Below are positions 16,766 through 25,285 of a stretch of 64,000 nucleotides of DNA, in pieces. The notes beneath the pieces are model-generated. The model was not told where the DNA came from, did not search any database, and was given only the letters and a program-made list of their open reading frames with translations. How positions within the stretch are numbered: the first letter of the stretch is position 1; every line of letters starts with the position of its first letter. The DNA comes from Hymenobacter elongatus. Lineage in GTDB: Bacteria; Bacteroidota; Bacteroidia; Cytophagales; Hymenobacteraceae. The position numbers and the translations under genes were made by a program. Location of the stretch: assembly GCF_004745955.1 (NCBI RefSeq), contig NZ_SRLD01000001.1, forward strand, positions 124,001-188,000, written 5' to 3'.

Positions 16766-19036
16766 TTAGTCGTTGTCCGTCTTCACTTTGGTCTTTTCGC
16801 CGTTGGCATCTTTGGTTTTGGCGTCGATCGTACCTTCTTTCGTTTTGGTCTTCGATTCTTCGCCGGCGCTGCCTTTGGTTTTCACTTTTACTTTGTCGCT
16901 GTCCTCGTCCACTTTGGTTTTCACCTTCGTGCCGTCGGCCATCTTCACCTTGCTTTTGCCAGGCTGCAACGGAGCGGCTGTGCCCGTGGTAGTAGTACTA
17001 GTTGCGCCAGTGCCGGGGCTCATGCCCGCACCGCTACCGGATGTTGTACCACCGCCCGTGTTCATCTTGGGCATGGCTTCACCTTCCTTCAGAATCACTC
17101 GGAACTCAACGCGGCGGTTGAGCTGCATGTTCTCGGGCGAGTCGTTGGTAGCATCCGGACGACGCTCACCGTAGCTTACGGTCGTCATGCGGGTTTCAGT
17201 AATGCCGTTTTTCTTCAGGTAGTTATACGCTGCATCAGCCCGGTTCTGACCCAATACTACGTTGTACTCATCCGTGTTGCGTGAGTCGCAATGGCCCTCA
17301 ATCGAGATGTTAACGCCGGGGTTAGACTTCAGAATACCGCTGATGTTGTTCAGCTCCTTGATGGACTCCGGCCGCAGCTTATACTTATCGGTATCGAAGT
17401 AAATCTTTTTGAAGGCAAACATGCCGGCACTGGTAGTGTCAACATACGGCACATAGAAGTTCTTCTCGATAATAGTCGAGTCGCTCGTCGATACGGGTAC
17501 GGCGAATTCTTCAGTCGTGATGTTGGCGCCATCTTTCGAAACCGCTACCTGGTAAGTGCGGCCCGAAAGCACGCTTACCTGATAGTCGCCGGTTTCGGGC
17601 TTGGTAACGTCGCGGTAGCTCAGCGCCGTTTTATCGGCCTGCGTACCCGAGAATACCAGCTCTACCCCAGGGATGATGGTGCTGTCGCGCTGCGAGTACA
17701 CCTTGCCCCGGATGATGGCATTCTTGATGTAGTTGATGGTGTAGATATCTTTTTCGCCGTAGCCACCGATGCGGTAGCTGGACAAATAAGCGTAGCTGCC
17801 GTCAGGGCTCAGGCGGTAGTACGTGTCATCATCGGGCGTATTGATGGGGTAACCCATGTTCTCCGGACGGCCCCAGGTGCGGCCTACCGAATCGTACTCC
17901 GATTTGAAGATGTCGTAGCCACCCATCGTGTTATGACCACGCGAGCTGAAATACAGTGTTTTGCCGTCCTTGCTCAAGTAGGGGCTGTCGTCGTCGAACG
18001 CAGTATTTACCACGCCTCCCAACGACTTAGGAGTACCCCAATCGCCGCCGGCCTGGCGGGTGGCGTAGTAGATATCCAGCGTGTTCAGTTCCGAGAACTT
18101 GCTGGTCGAGAAGTAGATGGTCAGGCCGTCGGGCGTGATATAGGCATCCGACTCGAAGGCTTTCGAGTTGATGTTGTTGTTCAATTTCTTAGGCTCGGCC
18201 CAGTCGCCACCGGCCTTTTCAGCATAGAAAATGTCGCCATTCTCATCCTGCCGATACATCAGCATCTTGGTGTCATTGTCAAACACCTGAATCGACGCGT
18301 CGTGCCCTTTACCATTCAGAGCGCCGCTCAACGAGCGTGGCTTCTCCCAGTTTTCGTCGTCGACGCGCTTGGCTTCGAAAATATCTTCGTAGTACTCACC
18401 ATCGGCGGCAACGCTCTTGTTCTTCGGGTTGGCCGTGGAGCCAGTAGCACCCGTTACGTTCTCACCGCGGGAGGTGAAGAGCAGCAGCTTGTCATCGTTG
18501 GAAATCACGGGGCTGTGCTCCGAGAAAGCCGTGTTGATCGTCGGGCCCAAGTTCTTCACGAAGATATCCTTAGGGCTGTTGAACTGGATTTTTGCGTTTT
18601 TGCTGTGCTGAATCAATTGTGCCAGCGAGGCTTTACGCGTATCCTTCTTCTTCAACGTGGTATTGTAGGCCTGAAAGTGGGCAATAGCCTCGTCGAAGTT
18701 GTAGTTCAGGTGGTCGACCCGGCCGAGCCAGTACTCCACGTCTTTCGACACCTTAGGTTTGAGCCGCTGCGCCTTATAGATATAGTCGCTGGCTTTTTCC
18801 TTATCGAAGGACATGTAAGAGATACCAGCCCGAAACAGGGCCAGTGCGTTGTTCGGCTCCTTAGCCAACACCTGCTCGTAGAAAGGGATGGATGCCCGAT
18901 AGTTCTCTTGGTCAAAGAACTTGTTTGCAGTCTTTAGCGTCTTGCGAGAGCTCTGGGCCAGCGCAGGCTGGGCCACGGCTGCGGCAAGAGCGAAGGTGCA
19001 AGAGGCTTTCAATAACCTTCTGACTAAGTTGTCCAT
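16766..19036 (-). CDS. TPR-PD40-CRD-OmpA outer membrane protein (PorE-like)
   Basis: This 756-residue protein has a signal peptide ending QPALAQ; TPR-type helices (about 30-150); PD40/WD40-like propeller repeats (about 165-430, e.g. AYITPDGLTIYFSTSKFSEL, SPYLSKDGKTLYFSSRG, SPDGSYAYLSSYR); a carboxypeptidase-regulatory-like domain (about 440-530); and a C-terminal OmpA domain binding peptidoglycan (about 550-665, IYFDTDKYKLRPES, GHCDSRNTDEYN, NRRVEFRV). That order is the architecture of PorE, a T9SS component, but Bacteroidota have many paralogues and this one has no lipobox. The last 90 residues are a Gly/Ser/Thr linker then a Lys/Thr/Asp-rich tail. The leader is about 210 bases. Confidence 0.85.
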   Translation of the reverse strand: MDNLVRRLLKASCTFALAAAVAQPALAQSSRKTLKTANKFFDQENYRASIPFYEQVLAKEPNNALALFRAGISYMSFDKEKASDYIYKAQRLKPKVSKDVEYWLGRVDHLNYNFDEAIAHFQAYNTTLKKKDTRKASLAQLIQHSKNAKIQFNSPKDIFVKNLGPTINTAFSEHSPVISNDDKLLLFTSRGENVTGATGSTANPKNKSVAADGEYYEDIFEAKRVDDENWEKPRSLSGALNGKGHDASIQVFDNDTKMLMYRQDENGDIFYAEKAGGDWAEPKKLNNNINSKAFESDAYITPDGLTIYFSTSKFSELNTLDIYYATRQAGGDWGTPKSLGGVVNTAFDDDSPYLSKDGKTLYFSSRGHNTMGGYDIFKSEYDSVGRTWGRPENMGYPINTPDDDTYYRLSPDGSYAYLSSYRIGGYGEKDIYTINYIKNAIIRGKVYSQRDSTIIPGVELVFSGTQADKTALSYRDVTKPETGDYQVSVLSGRTYQVAVSKDGANITTEEFAVPVSTSDSTIIEKNFYVPYVDTTSAGMFAFKKIYFDTDKYKLRPESIKELNNISGILKSNPGVNISIEGHCDSRNTDEYNVVLGQNRADAAYNYLKKNGITETRMTTVSYGERRPDATNDSPENMQLNRRVEFRVILKEGEAMPKMNTGGGTTSGSGAGMSPGTGATSTTTTGTAAPLQPGKSKVKMADGTKVKTKVDEDSDKVKVKTKGSAGEESKTKTKEGTIDAKTKDANGEKTKVKTDND

Positions 19037-19252
19037 TGTAGGAGGGGTTTGAGAATATAAGGAGTTGCAGGGAGGTTTTGCAGAAAAAGGGCCGCCTGCT
19101 GCGGCTGCAAATTTTCAAGAGTTGCCTCTTATACTGAAAACCTGTTCCAGGGTTAAGCCTGCCCGCCGATTTTTCTGGCCAGCAGCGCTAAAAAGTGGCA
19201 TTAACGCTTTCCAGGAACCAGCTTTGTACTACGGAACTAGGCAAGCTGGGGG

Positions 19253-19260
19253 CAAAGATA
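19253..19260 (-). promoter_or_regulatory. -7 promoter box for the PorE-like OmpA gene
   Basis: The minus strand reads TATCTTTG, a perfect TAnnTTTG, 216 bases before the start at 19036. If used, it gives a long untranslated leader of about 210 bases with no visible small gene. Confidence 0.45.
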
Positions 19261-19445
19261 GAAATTTTATAATACGACCTTAGCCGTATCCAATTGTAAA
19301 GAAGTTTTACATAATCCTTTGCAAGAAATGACAGCCTCCACGCCGCAATCGGTTAGGGAGCAAAGCGCGCAAATATAGTTGTGCTTTGTAGATTACAAGG
19401 ATTTATCGTAAAAATTTATGGTCGGTGCGGCCCGCCCAGATCTGC

Positions 19446-19453
19446 TACCTTTG
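19446..19453 (+). promoter_or_regulatory. -7 promoter box for engB
   Basis: TACCTTTG, a perfect TAnnTTTG, lies 24 bases before the engB ATG at 19478. The 19037-19445 interval between divergent genes shows no gene; it is AT-rich and leader or promoter DNA. Confidence 0.6.
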
Positions 19454-19477
19454 TAGCCACACCCTAGTTTTTGGCTT

Positions 19478-20095
19478 ATGATTATCCGCGAGGCGAAATT
19501 CATGATGAGTAATTCGCGCGTCGACCAGTGTCCGCCGCCGACCTTACCGGAATACGCTTTTATTGGCCGCTCCAATGTTGGGAAGTCATCCTTAATTAAT
19601 ATGCTGACGGAGCACAAGGGGTTGGCTAAAACCTCTTCCTCGCCCGGTAAAACCCAATTAATCAACCACTTCTTAATTAACGAGGATTGGTATTTGGTGG
19701 ATTTACCCGGTTACGGCTACGCCAAGGTTAGCAAAGATGCCCGCGCAACCTGGGGCAAAATGATTAATTTCTACATGCGTCACCGGGAAAATCTGGCGTG
19801 TGTTTTTGTACTCATTGATTCTCGTCACGCGCCTTTGGCTCCCGATTTGGAGTTTATGGAGATGCTCGGCGCGGAAAGCATTCCGTTCGTGCTCGTTTTC
19901 ACGAAAGCCGATAAGCAGTCTTCTTCCCGCACGCAGCAGAATATCACGGCCTACATTCGGAAGATGCAGGAAAGCTGGGACGAGTTGCCGCGCCATTTTA
20001 TTACGTCGGCGGAGGAAAAAACAGGCCGCGACGAGGTGCTGAATTTCATTGATGAAATAAACCAGCAATTAGCCCAACAAGCGGATAATGCGTAG
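19478..20095 (+). CDS. engB: Ribosome biogenesis GTPase EngB/YihA
   Basis: The 205-residue GTPase is of family length. G1 is GRSNVGKSSLINML, the switch G2 region KTSSSPGKTQLINHF, G3 DLPGYGYAKVS, and G4 TKADK. EngB assists assembly of the large ribosomal subunit and is usually essential. Codon use in its first half is more A/T-rich than its neighbours, probably reflecting conserved residues. It is divergent from the PorE-like gene and followed 75 bases later by a TonB-C protein. Confidence 0.95.
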   Translation: MIIREAKFMMSNSRVDQCPPPTLPEYAFIGRSNVGKSSLINMLTEHKGLAKTSSSPGKTQLINHFLINEDWYLVDLPGYGYAKVSKDARATWGKMINFYMRHRENLACVFVLIDSRHAPLAPDLEFMEMLGAESIPFVLVFTKADKQSSSRTQQNITAYIRKMQESWDELPRHFITSAEEKTGRDEVLNFIDEINQQLAQQADNA

Positions 20096-20169
20096 ATTGG
20101 CCCTGTAATTGCCCTGCTCGCCGGCCACCAATTTGTGTGTTACCCTTCTTCTTTTCTTCGGTTTTTTCC

Positions 20170-20661
20170 ATGAAAAAAATCTCATTTATTGTAGTCCTTG
20201 GTCTGCTCGCCGGTACCAGCACGGCCTTCGCCCAAAAAACTAAGGTTAAAGTCAAGACCGAGGCTGCAGCACCAGAGCTGGTAGCCCCGGCGGCCGAAGC
20301 CACTCCAGCCCCTGCGCCCGCCCCGGGCCACGTCGGCAGAACGATTCCGGTAGCAGAATACTATGAAGGTGGCCAGGAAGGACTGTACACCTTCATTGAA
20401 AAAGAGCTGAAGTATCCGATTATGGCGCGCCGCAACCGGATTCAGGGCACCTGCATCGTGAGCTTTACTCTGAATACCGATGGCACTATGGCCGGCATCA
20501 AGCTGGTGAAAAATATCGGGGGGGGCTGCGGCGAAGAAGCATTGCGCGTGGTGCGGCTGCTGAAATTTAAAAAGCCCGATTACGCCATCCTGACCAGCCT
20601 GCCCATCGTATTTAAGCTTCCGACCCCAGGGCAGGCCGCCGCCGCGGCTGCCACCGAGTAA
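20170..20661 (+). CDS. Small secreted protein with TonB C-terminal domain
   Basis: The 163-residue protein begins MKKISFIVVLGLLAGTSTAFAQK, a cleavable signal peptide, followed by a Pro/Ala linker and a TonB C-terminal fold (about residues 60-150: FIEKELKYPIMARRNRIQGTCIVSFTLNTDGTM, KNIGGGCGEEALRVVRLLKF). Classic TonB keeps an uncleaved membrane anchor; here the signal looks cleavable, so it may be periplasmic rather than an energy transducer. A run of eight G (20518-20525) encodes GGG in the domain. The earlier start at 20137 was rejected. Confidence 0.82.
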   Translation: MKKISFIVVLGLLAGTSTAFAQKTKVKVKTEAAAPELVAPAAEATPAPAPAPGHVGRTIPVAEYYEGGQEGLYTFIEKELKYPIMARRNRIQGTCIVSFTLNTDGTMAGIKLVKNIGGGCGEEALRVVRLLKFKKPDYAILTSLPIVFKLPTPGQAAAAAATE

Positions 20662-20692
20662 CTTCTGATTTTCTTACCCAACCCTTTTTTCT

Positions 20693-21352
20693 ATGCCCTA
20701 CGACCTCAAGGAAATTGCCGCTATCAGTGGAATGCCCGGTCTCTATCGGCTGGTGCGTCCTACCCGTGCCGGCGTCATTGTAGAGTCGCTTGATGAGCGC
20801 GGCACCCGCTCCGTCGCTTCGGCGCGCAACAAAGTTTCGCTGCTGCACGAAATCTCCATTTACACCCAGGACTACGACCAGACGGTTCCGCTGACGGAGG
20901 TATTTGACCGGATCTACCAGAAATTCGGCACTGATCTGACCGTGACCAACAAATCGGAAGACCGGGACCTGGCTACGTTTATGGGCGAGATTATTCCGGA
21001 CTATGACCGGCAGCGTGTATACATGTCTGATATCAAAAAGCTGGTATCGTGGTACAAGGTCGTGAGCAGCCGCCTAGACTATCAGACGGCCTCAGCTGAA
21101 ACCGAGCAGCCCGAGGCTGCCCCGGAAGCTGGGGTTGCTGTGGCGGAGTCAGAAGCAAAGCCCAAGGCGTCGAAGAAAACCGCCACGAAAGAATCGACGG
21201 AAGCTGGTACGCAACAGGATACCGCCGCCGCTGATGAGACCTTGAGCACTGCTGGGATTATTCCGGCCGAGCAGGAATCTACCGAGCCTATCAACCCTGA
21301 GATTACGCAGGATTCAGCTTCGACAAAAAAGTCTAAAAAGAAAGCTGAGTAA
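20693..21352 (+). CDS. DUF5606 domain protein
   Basis: The 219-residue protein starts MPYDLKEIAAISGMPGLYRLVRPTRAGVIVESL. The first ~140 residues form a small beta-rich N-terminal unit followed by a helical unit (LTEVFDRIYQKFGTDLTVTNKSEDRDLATFMGEIIPDYDRQRVYMSDIKKLVSWYKVV), matching what I recall of DUF5606, a Bacteroidota-specific family of unknown function. The rest is a disordered Glu/Ala/Thr/Lys-rich tail. It lies 31 bases after the TonB-C gene and ends at a strong terminator. Confidence 0.82.
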   Translation: MPYDLKEIAAISGMPGLYRLVRPTRAGVIVESLDERGTRSVASARNKVSLLHEISIYTQDYDQTVPLTEVFDRIYQKFGTDLTVTNKSEDRDLATFMGEIIPDYDRQRVYMSDIKKLVSWYKVVSSRLDYQTASAETEQPEAAPEAGVAVAESEAKPKASKKTATKESTEAGTQQDTAAADETLSTAGIIPAEQESTEPINPEITQDSASTKKSKKKAE

Positions 21353-21374
21353 GGTTTTATAAGGACCTTACGAG

Positions 21375-21418
21375 CACAGAAAAGCCCGGCTGATGTATAT
21401 CGGCCGGGCTTTTCTGTG
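21375..21418. terminator. Bidirectional terminator between DUF5606 and fbp
   Basis: A perfect 16-bp stem, CACAGAAAAGCCCGGC with its complement, and a 12-base loop lie between convergent genes. Confidence 0.85.
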
Positions 21419-21439
21419 TGGCGCTGAGAGCTAAGCGGG

Positions 21440-22462
21440 TTACAGCGCGGCTACCACATCAGAGTACTCAGCGGCCAAAAACTCCTCTGCTTTTTCTACC
21501 AGCTCCGTCGAGCCGATAAATAGAGGGCTGCGTTCGTGCATGCCTTTGGGCTCAAGCTCCATGGTGCGGTTGCGGCCGTCGCTCGATTTACCACCGGCCT
21601 GCTCTACGATGAAGGCCAGTGAATTGCACTCGTACATGAGGCGCAATTTGCCTTTCGGCGCTTTTTTGGTAGCCGGATACATGTAGATGCCGCCTTTAAG
21701 CAGGTTGCGGTGAAAATCGGCAACCAAAGAGCCAATGTAGCGGGCCGAATAGTTCTGCTGCTTGCAGTAGGCGACAAAGGCGGTGGTGCCTTCGGAAAAA
21801 TGGTCGGAGCTGCCTTCGTTGATGGAGTAGATGGCGCCGGTTTTGGGCGTGGTAATGTGGGGGTGCGAGAGAAAGAACTCGCCCAGCGACGCTTCGTAGG
21901 TGAAGCCATTGACGCCATTGCCGGTTGTATAAACCAGCATGGTACTGGAGCCATAAATGACGTAGCCCGCCGCCACCTGATGCGTACCCGTTTGGAGGCA
22001 GTCCCGCTCCGTACCCTCGGTGCCTGTCGGCGATACACGACGGTAGATACTGAAGATGGTGCCGATGCTGACGTTGACATCAATATTGGAGGAGCCGTCG
22101 AGCGGGTCGATGGCCACTACGTATTTGCCTTGGTTGTTGCCGGTCTGAATCATCTCCTCGTCTTCCTCCGAAATGATGGTGCAGACCTCGCCGCCGTTGC
22201 GCAGCGCCCGGATGAAGCGGATGTTGGCAATGACATCGAGCTTCTGCTGGTCTTCGCCCTGCACGTTCTGGCTACCATACGCGCCGGCAATATCAATAAG
22301 GCCGGAGCGGTTGATTTCCCGGTTTACAATCTTGGCGGCCAGGGCAATATCGCGCAGCAGCTGCGACAGTTCCCCGGTGGCGTAGGGAAAGTCTTCCTGC
22401 TTGCGCATAATAAATCGGTCGAGGGTGGTACCGACGGGCAGAGCCAGTTTATTGTGATCCAT
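21440..22462 (-). CDS. fbp: Class I fructose-1,6-bisphosphatase
   Basis: The 340-residue enzyme removes the 1-phosphate of fructose 1,6-bisphosphate in gluconeogenesis. The metal site is visible: EEDEEMI and [27 protein letters not shown], the FBPase signature. Later motifs include [23 protein letters not shown] and [25 protein letters not shown]. The ATG at 22462 was chosen because the frame upstream to 22660 runs into the divergent aspartate kinase gene and contains no conserved residues. Confidence 0.95.
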   Translation of the reverse strand: MDHNKLALPVGTTLDRFIMRKQEDFPYATGELSQLLRDIALAAKIVNREINRSGLIDIAGAYGSQNVQGEDQQKLDVIANIRFIRALRNGGEVCTIISEEDEEMIQTGNNQGKYVVAIDPLDGSSNIDVNVSIGTIFSIYRRVSPTGTEGTERDCLQTGTHQVAAGYVIYGSSTMLVYTTGNGVNGFTYEASLGEFFLSHPHITTPKTGAIYSINEGSSDHFSEGTTAFVAYCKQQNYSARYIGSLVADFHRNLLKGGIYMYPATKKAPKGKLRLMYECNSLAFIVEQAGGKSSDGRNRTMELEPKGMHERSPLFIGSTELVEKAEEFLAAEYSDVVAAL

Positions 22463-22494
22463 GGGGTGGGTGGGTGAGCAGTTGTTTGGGCTTA

Positions 22495-22502
22495 CAAAAC
22501 TA
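22495..22502 (-). promoter_or_regulatory. -7 promoter box for fbp
   Basis: The minus strand reads TAGTTTTG, a perfect TAnnTTTG, 32 bases before the fbp ATG. It supports the start at 22462. Confidence 0.55.
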
Positions 22503-22533
22503 AGGTTTTTCGCCACATCTGCCGCTGGCTGCC

Positions 22534-22541
22534 TACTTTTG
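22534..22541 (+). promoter_or_regulatory. -7 promoter box abutting the aspartate kinase start
   Basis: TACTTTTG, a perfect TAnnTTTG, ends 4 bases before the ATG at 22546. Transcription would then begin at or very near the start codon, so the mRNA may be leaderless. Confidence 0.5.
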
Positions 22542-22545
22542 ACCC

Positions 22546-23853
22546 ATGCAGAAACAGCTTCCCCTACACGTGTATAAGTTTGGTGGCGCGTCGACGAAAG
22601 ACGCGGCAGCCCTTCGCAATCTGGTTCAAATCGTGCGGCAGCATGGCCGCAAAGGCCCATTGCTTATCGTGGTATCGGCCATGGGCAAAACCACCAACGC
22701 CCTGGAGGAAATATTTCAGCTGGCTTACACTAGACAAGCGTACGACTCACCGCTGGCTAGTCTGGAGACGTTCCACCGCACGGTTGCACAGGAGCTGTCC
22801 TCTGGCTTCGGGCTCCACACGGCAGCCGATATCAAGCAGAAATTCGATGAGACATTCCAGGAGTTGGGCCAGTATTTGGCTGCTGTCGGCCCGAGCCAGG
22901 AGTATGATAAGCAATACGACCAAATAGTGAGCTTTGGGGAGCTGCTGTCTTCGCTGTTCATTTCCCTTGTCTTGAACGATACTCAGCCGACGCAGTGGCT
23001 GGATTGCCGCCCACTGCTGCGCACTGATGACTGCTGGCGGGAGGGCCGCATCGACTGGGCCCTGACGGAAAGCAGCTTACGCGCCGCAGTGCTGCCCATG
23101 CTACAGGGGACAAGCGTAGTAGTCACGCAGGGCTTTTTGGGTGGCACGGCCAACGGCCAGACCACCACGCTAGGCCGGGAAGGCTCCGACTACACCGCCG
23201 CCATCTTTGCCTACTGCCTGCGGGCCGAGGCCGTTACCATTTGGAAAGACGTGGCGGGCCTGCTCAACGCGGACCCCAAATTCTTCGCCGACACGGTGCG
23301 CTATCCAGAAATCAGCTACCAGGAAACCATCGAAATGGCGTACTACGGCGCTTCCGTCATTCACCCCAAAACCATCAAGCCGCTGGCCGTGCGCCGCATT
23401 CCGCTCTTTGTAAAGTCGTTTCTGGACCCGGCGGCGGAAGGCACCCGCATCGGGGACTGCCAGCATGGGCTGCTGGCCCCGGCTTTCATCCGCAAGGACG
23501 GACAGTGCCTGATTTCCTTCGAGTCGAAAGACCTGACCTTTATTTCGGAGGAAAACCTGGAGGTAATTTTTGGGGTGCTGGCTCAGGTGCGGCTCAAAAT
23601 CAATATGATGCAGAACTCGGCCATTTCCTTTTCGGTCTGTACCGACTTTTCGCCCTACCGGCTGGATCGGTTGTTGGAGCAGCTGCGCGACCAGTTCACA
23701 ATCCGCTACAACAGTAATTTAGAGCTGTATACCATAAAAAATTATGACCACGCCAGCATCCGGCGGCTGACCGAAGGGCGCGAGCTGCTACTGGAGCAGC
23801 GCACCCGCCAGACCCTCCAGTTTGTGTGCCGGAACATGGAAACAGGGCAGTAA
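22546..23853 (+). CDS. lysC: Aspartate kinase
   Basis: The 435-residue monofunctional kinase phosphorylates aspartate, the first step to lysine, threonine, methionine and diaminopimelate. The N-terminal VYKFGGAST is the aspartokinase signature; [34 protein letters not shown] and [19 protein letters not shown] (here [17 protein letters not shown]) follow. A C-terminal region (about 300-435) holds ACT-like regulatory sequence ([26 protein letters not shown]). There is no homoserine dehydrogenase fusion. It is divergent from fbp with only 83 bases between. Confidence 0.93.
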   Translation: MQKQLPLHVYKFGGASTKDAAALRNLVQIVRQHGRKGPLLIVVSAMGKTTNALEEIFQLAYTRQAYDSPLASLETFHRTVAQELSSGFGLHTAADIKQKFDETFQELGQYLAAVGPSQEYDKQYDQIVSFGELLSSLFISLVLNDTQPTQWLDCRPLLRTDDCWREGRIDWALTESSLRAAVLPMLQGTSVVVTQGFLGGTANGQTTTLGREGSDYTAAIFAYCLRAEAVTIWKDVAGLLNADPKFFADTVRYPEISYQETIEMAYYGASVIHPKTIKPLAVRRIPLFVKSFLDPAAEGTRIGDCQHGLLAPAFIRKDGQCLISFESKDLTFISEENLEVIFGVLAQVRLKINMMQNSAISFSVCTDFSPYRLDRLLEQLRDQFTIRYNSNLELYTIKNYDHASIRRLTEGRELLLEQRTRQTLQFVCRNMETGQ

Positions 23854-23933
23854 ATCGGGCGTATGTGGCGGAAGCCCAGCACGGGATTTTTTCGGGTTTC
23901 TAAACCTTTTTGCCGGGCTATGGCTTCTCCGGT

Positions 23934-23941
23934 TACTTTTG
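23934..23941 (+). promoter_or_regulatory. Promoter of the Fur-family regulator gene
   Basis: TACTTTTG is a perfect TAnnTTTG, with a TTTG at 23909-23912 21 bases upstream as a plausible -33 element. Transcription should begin near 23947, which excludes the upstream ATG at 23910 and supports the GTG start at 23961. Confidence 0.6.
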
Positions 23942-23960
23942 TGGAGAATCATTCTTACCT

Positions 23961-24422
23961 GTGACACCTTCTTCTGACCATCTTCATCCCGCTGTCAGCC
24001 GGCCCGAGCCGGCTGTTTTGCAGCAGCGTCTGGCCGCAGCGGGGCTGCGGGCCACCCACCAGCGCATCCTGATTCTAGAGAGCCTATTGGTGCTACCCGG
24101 CCACCCCACGGCCGAGCAAGTACACCGGCAGGTAATGGCCAACACGCCTACCGTTTCGCTGGGCACGGTGTACAAAACCCTGGATAGCTTCGTGGAAGTG
24201 GGCCTGACCAAACGGGTAGCTTCGGCCGATGCCCAGTGCCGGCGCTACGATTCCGATTGCTCGGAACATCACCACCTGTACTGCACGGATACCAAGGAAA
24301 TCATCGACTATTGCAACCCGCAGCTCGATGCGCTGATTCGCGACTTTTTCGCCAAGCAGGGGCTTGAGAATTTCCAGCCCCACTCCTTCTCGCTACACAT
24401 CGCCGGCACCCGCGTTTCCTGA
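23961..24422 (+). CDS. Fur family transcriptional regulator, PerR-like
   Basis: The 153-residue protein has an N-terminal winged helix (GLRATHQRILILESLLVLPGHPTAEQVHRQV, TVSLGTVYKTLDSFVEVGLTKRV) and a C-terminal dimerisation/metal domain with SEHHHLYCTDTKEIIDYCNP. The neighbouring ahpC suggests peroxide sensing. The usual CxxC pair that holds structural zinc is CTDT here, so the second Cys is missing. The start is GTG at 23961, chosen from the promoter position. Regulation of ahpC is inferred from adjacency only. Confidence 0.87.
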   Translation: MTPSSDHLHPAVSRPEPAVLQQRLAAAGLRATHQRILILESLLVLPGHPTAEQVHRQVMANTPTVSLGTVYKTLDSFVEVGLTKRVASADAQCRRYDSDCSEHHHLYCTDTKEIIDYCNPQLDALIRDFFAKQGLENFQPHSFSLHIAGTRVS

Positions 24423-24440
24423 TAAACCCTGACAAGACGT

Positions 24441-24476
24441 GCCACTGCGGAGCGGACTTTTCTGCTTCGCAGTGGC
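24441..24476 (+). terminator. Terminator after the Fur-family gene
   Basis: GCCACTGCG pairs with CGCAGTGGC across an 18-base loop and is followed by a T-run (TATTTTTT). It sits 18 bases after the stop, so ahpC probably has its own promoter. Confidence 0.8.
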
Positions 24477-24524
24477 CTATTTTTTAATTTTACTCTCCCT
24501 TTTCCACTTTTTACTTTTCAACTA

Positions 24525-25163
24525 ATGGCAGTTCTCGTTGGCAAGCGTGCTCCTTCTTTCAAGGCTACGGCCGTAATCGACAGCGAATTTGAGGAGGATT
24601 TTTCCCTCGACCGCTACCTGGGCAAGAAGCACGTCATTTTCTATTTCTATCCCGCTGACTTCACCTTCGTGTGCCCCACGGAAATCATTGCGTTTCAGGA
24701 CCGGCTGGCTGATTTTGAAGCCAAAGGCGTAGCCGTAGTCGGCTGCTCGACCGATACGCACTTCTCCCACTTTGCCTGGCTGCAAACGCCCCGCGACAAC
24801 GGCGGCATCGAGGGTGTAACTTACCCGCTGGTGGCCGATGCAACCAAAACCATTGCCTCGAACTACGACGTACTGGGCGGTCATTACGATTACAACGAAG
24901 TCGGCGAAATGACTTTCGTGGGTTCGCCCCTGGCCTACCGTGGCCTGTTCCTGATTGATAAAGACGGCATTGTGCGCCACCAAGTGGTGAACGACGGTCC
25001 ACTGGGCCGCAGCATCGACGAAGCCATGCGCATGGTCGACGCGCTGCAGTACTTCGAGGTGAAAGGCGAGGTGTGCCCCGCCAACTGGGAAGAAGGCAAA
25101 GAAGGCATGAGCGCCACCCGCGAGGGCGTAGCCAACTACCTGAGCAAGCAGTCGGGGCACTAG
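24525..25163 (+). CDS. ahpC: Peroxiredoxin AhpC
   Basis: The 212-residue 2-Cys peroxiredoxin reduces hydrogen peroxide and alkyl hydroperoxides. The peroxidatic C50 lies in PADFTFVCPTE and the resolving C184 in GEVCPANW. Between about residues 118 and 137 it carries extra residues (GGHYDYNEVGEMTFVGSP) where most AhpC proteins have a short loop before RGLFLIDKDG. It lies directly downstream of a Fur/PerR-like regulator, the usual regulatory partner. Electron donor (AhpF or thioredoxin) is not in the window. Confidence 0.94.
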   Translation: MAVLVGKRAPSFKATAVIDSEFEEDFSLDRYLGKKHVIFYFYPADFTFVCPTEIIAFQDRLADFEAKGVAVVGCSTDTHFSHFAWLQTPRDNGGIEGVTYPLVADATKTIASNYDVLGGHYDYNEVGEMTFVGSPLAYRGLFLIDKDGIVRHQVVNDGPLGRSIDEAMRMVDALQYFEVKGEVCPANWEEGKEGMSATREGVANYLSKQSGH

Positions 25164-25191
25164 CAGCCCTTGCTCACGTGCTGCTCCCTAC

Positions 25192-25223
25192 AAAAGCTCC
25201 GGCCCCTGGGTCGGGGCTTTTTT
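25192..25223 (+). terminator. Terminator after ahpC
   Basis: An AAAAGCTCCGGCC / GGTCGGGGCTTTTTT hairpin with two G-T pairs and a T-run, 29 bases after the stop. Confidence 0.75.
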
Positions 25224-25255
25224 GTGGGGTGTGCGGGAAACCAGCCGGAAGCGGC

Positions 25256-25263
25256 TAATTTTG
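25256..25263 (+). promoter_or_regulatory. -7 promoter box for waaA
   Basis: TAATTTTG, a perfect TAnnTTTG, 22 bases before the proposed TTG start at 25286. A TTG at 25271 is followed by an in-frame stop, so it cannot be the start. Confidence 0.5.
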
Positions 25264-25285
25264 CGCCTCATTGATCCTGATCTAG

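Noticed and set aside
17291..18937. 548-aa open frame on the plus strand
   Set aside because: It is antisense to the PorE-like OmpA gene, whose minus-strand reading shows clear domains. High GC content creates such shadow frames.
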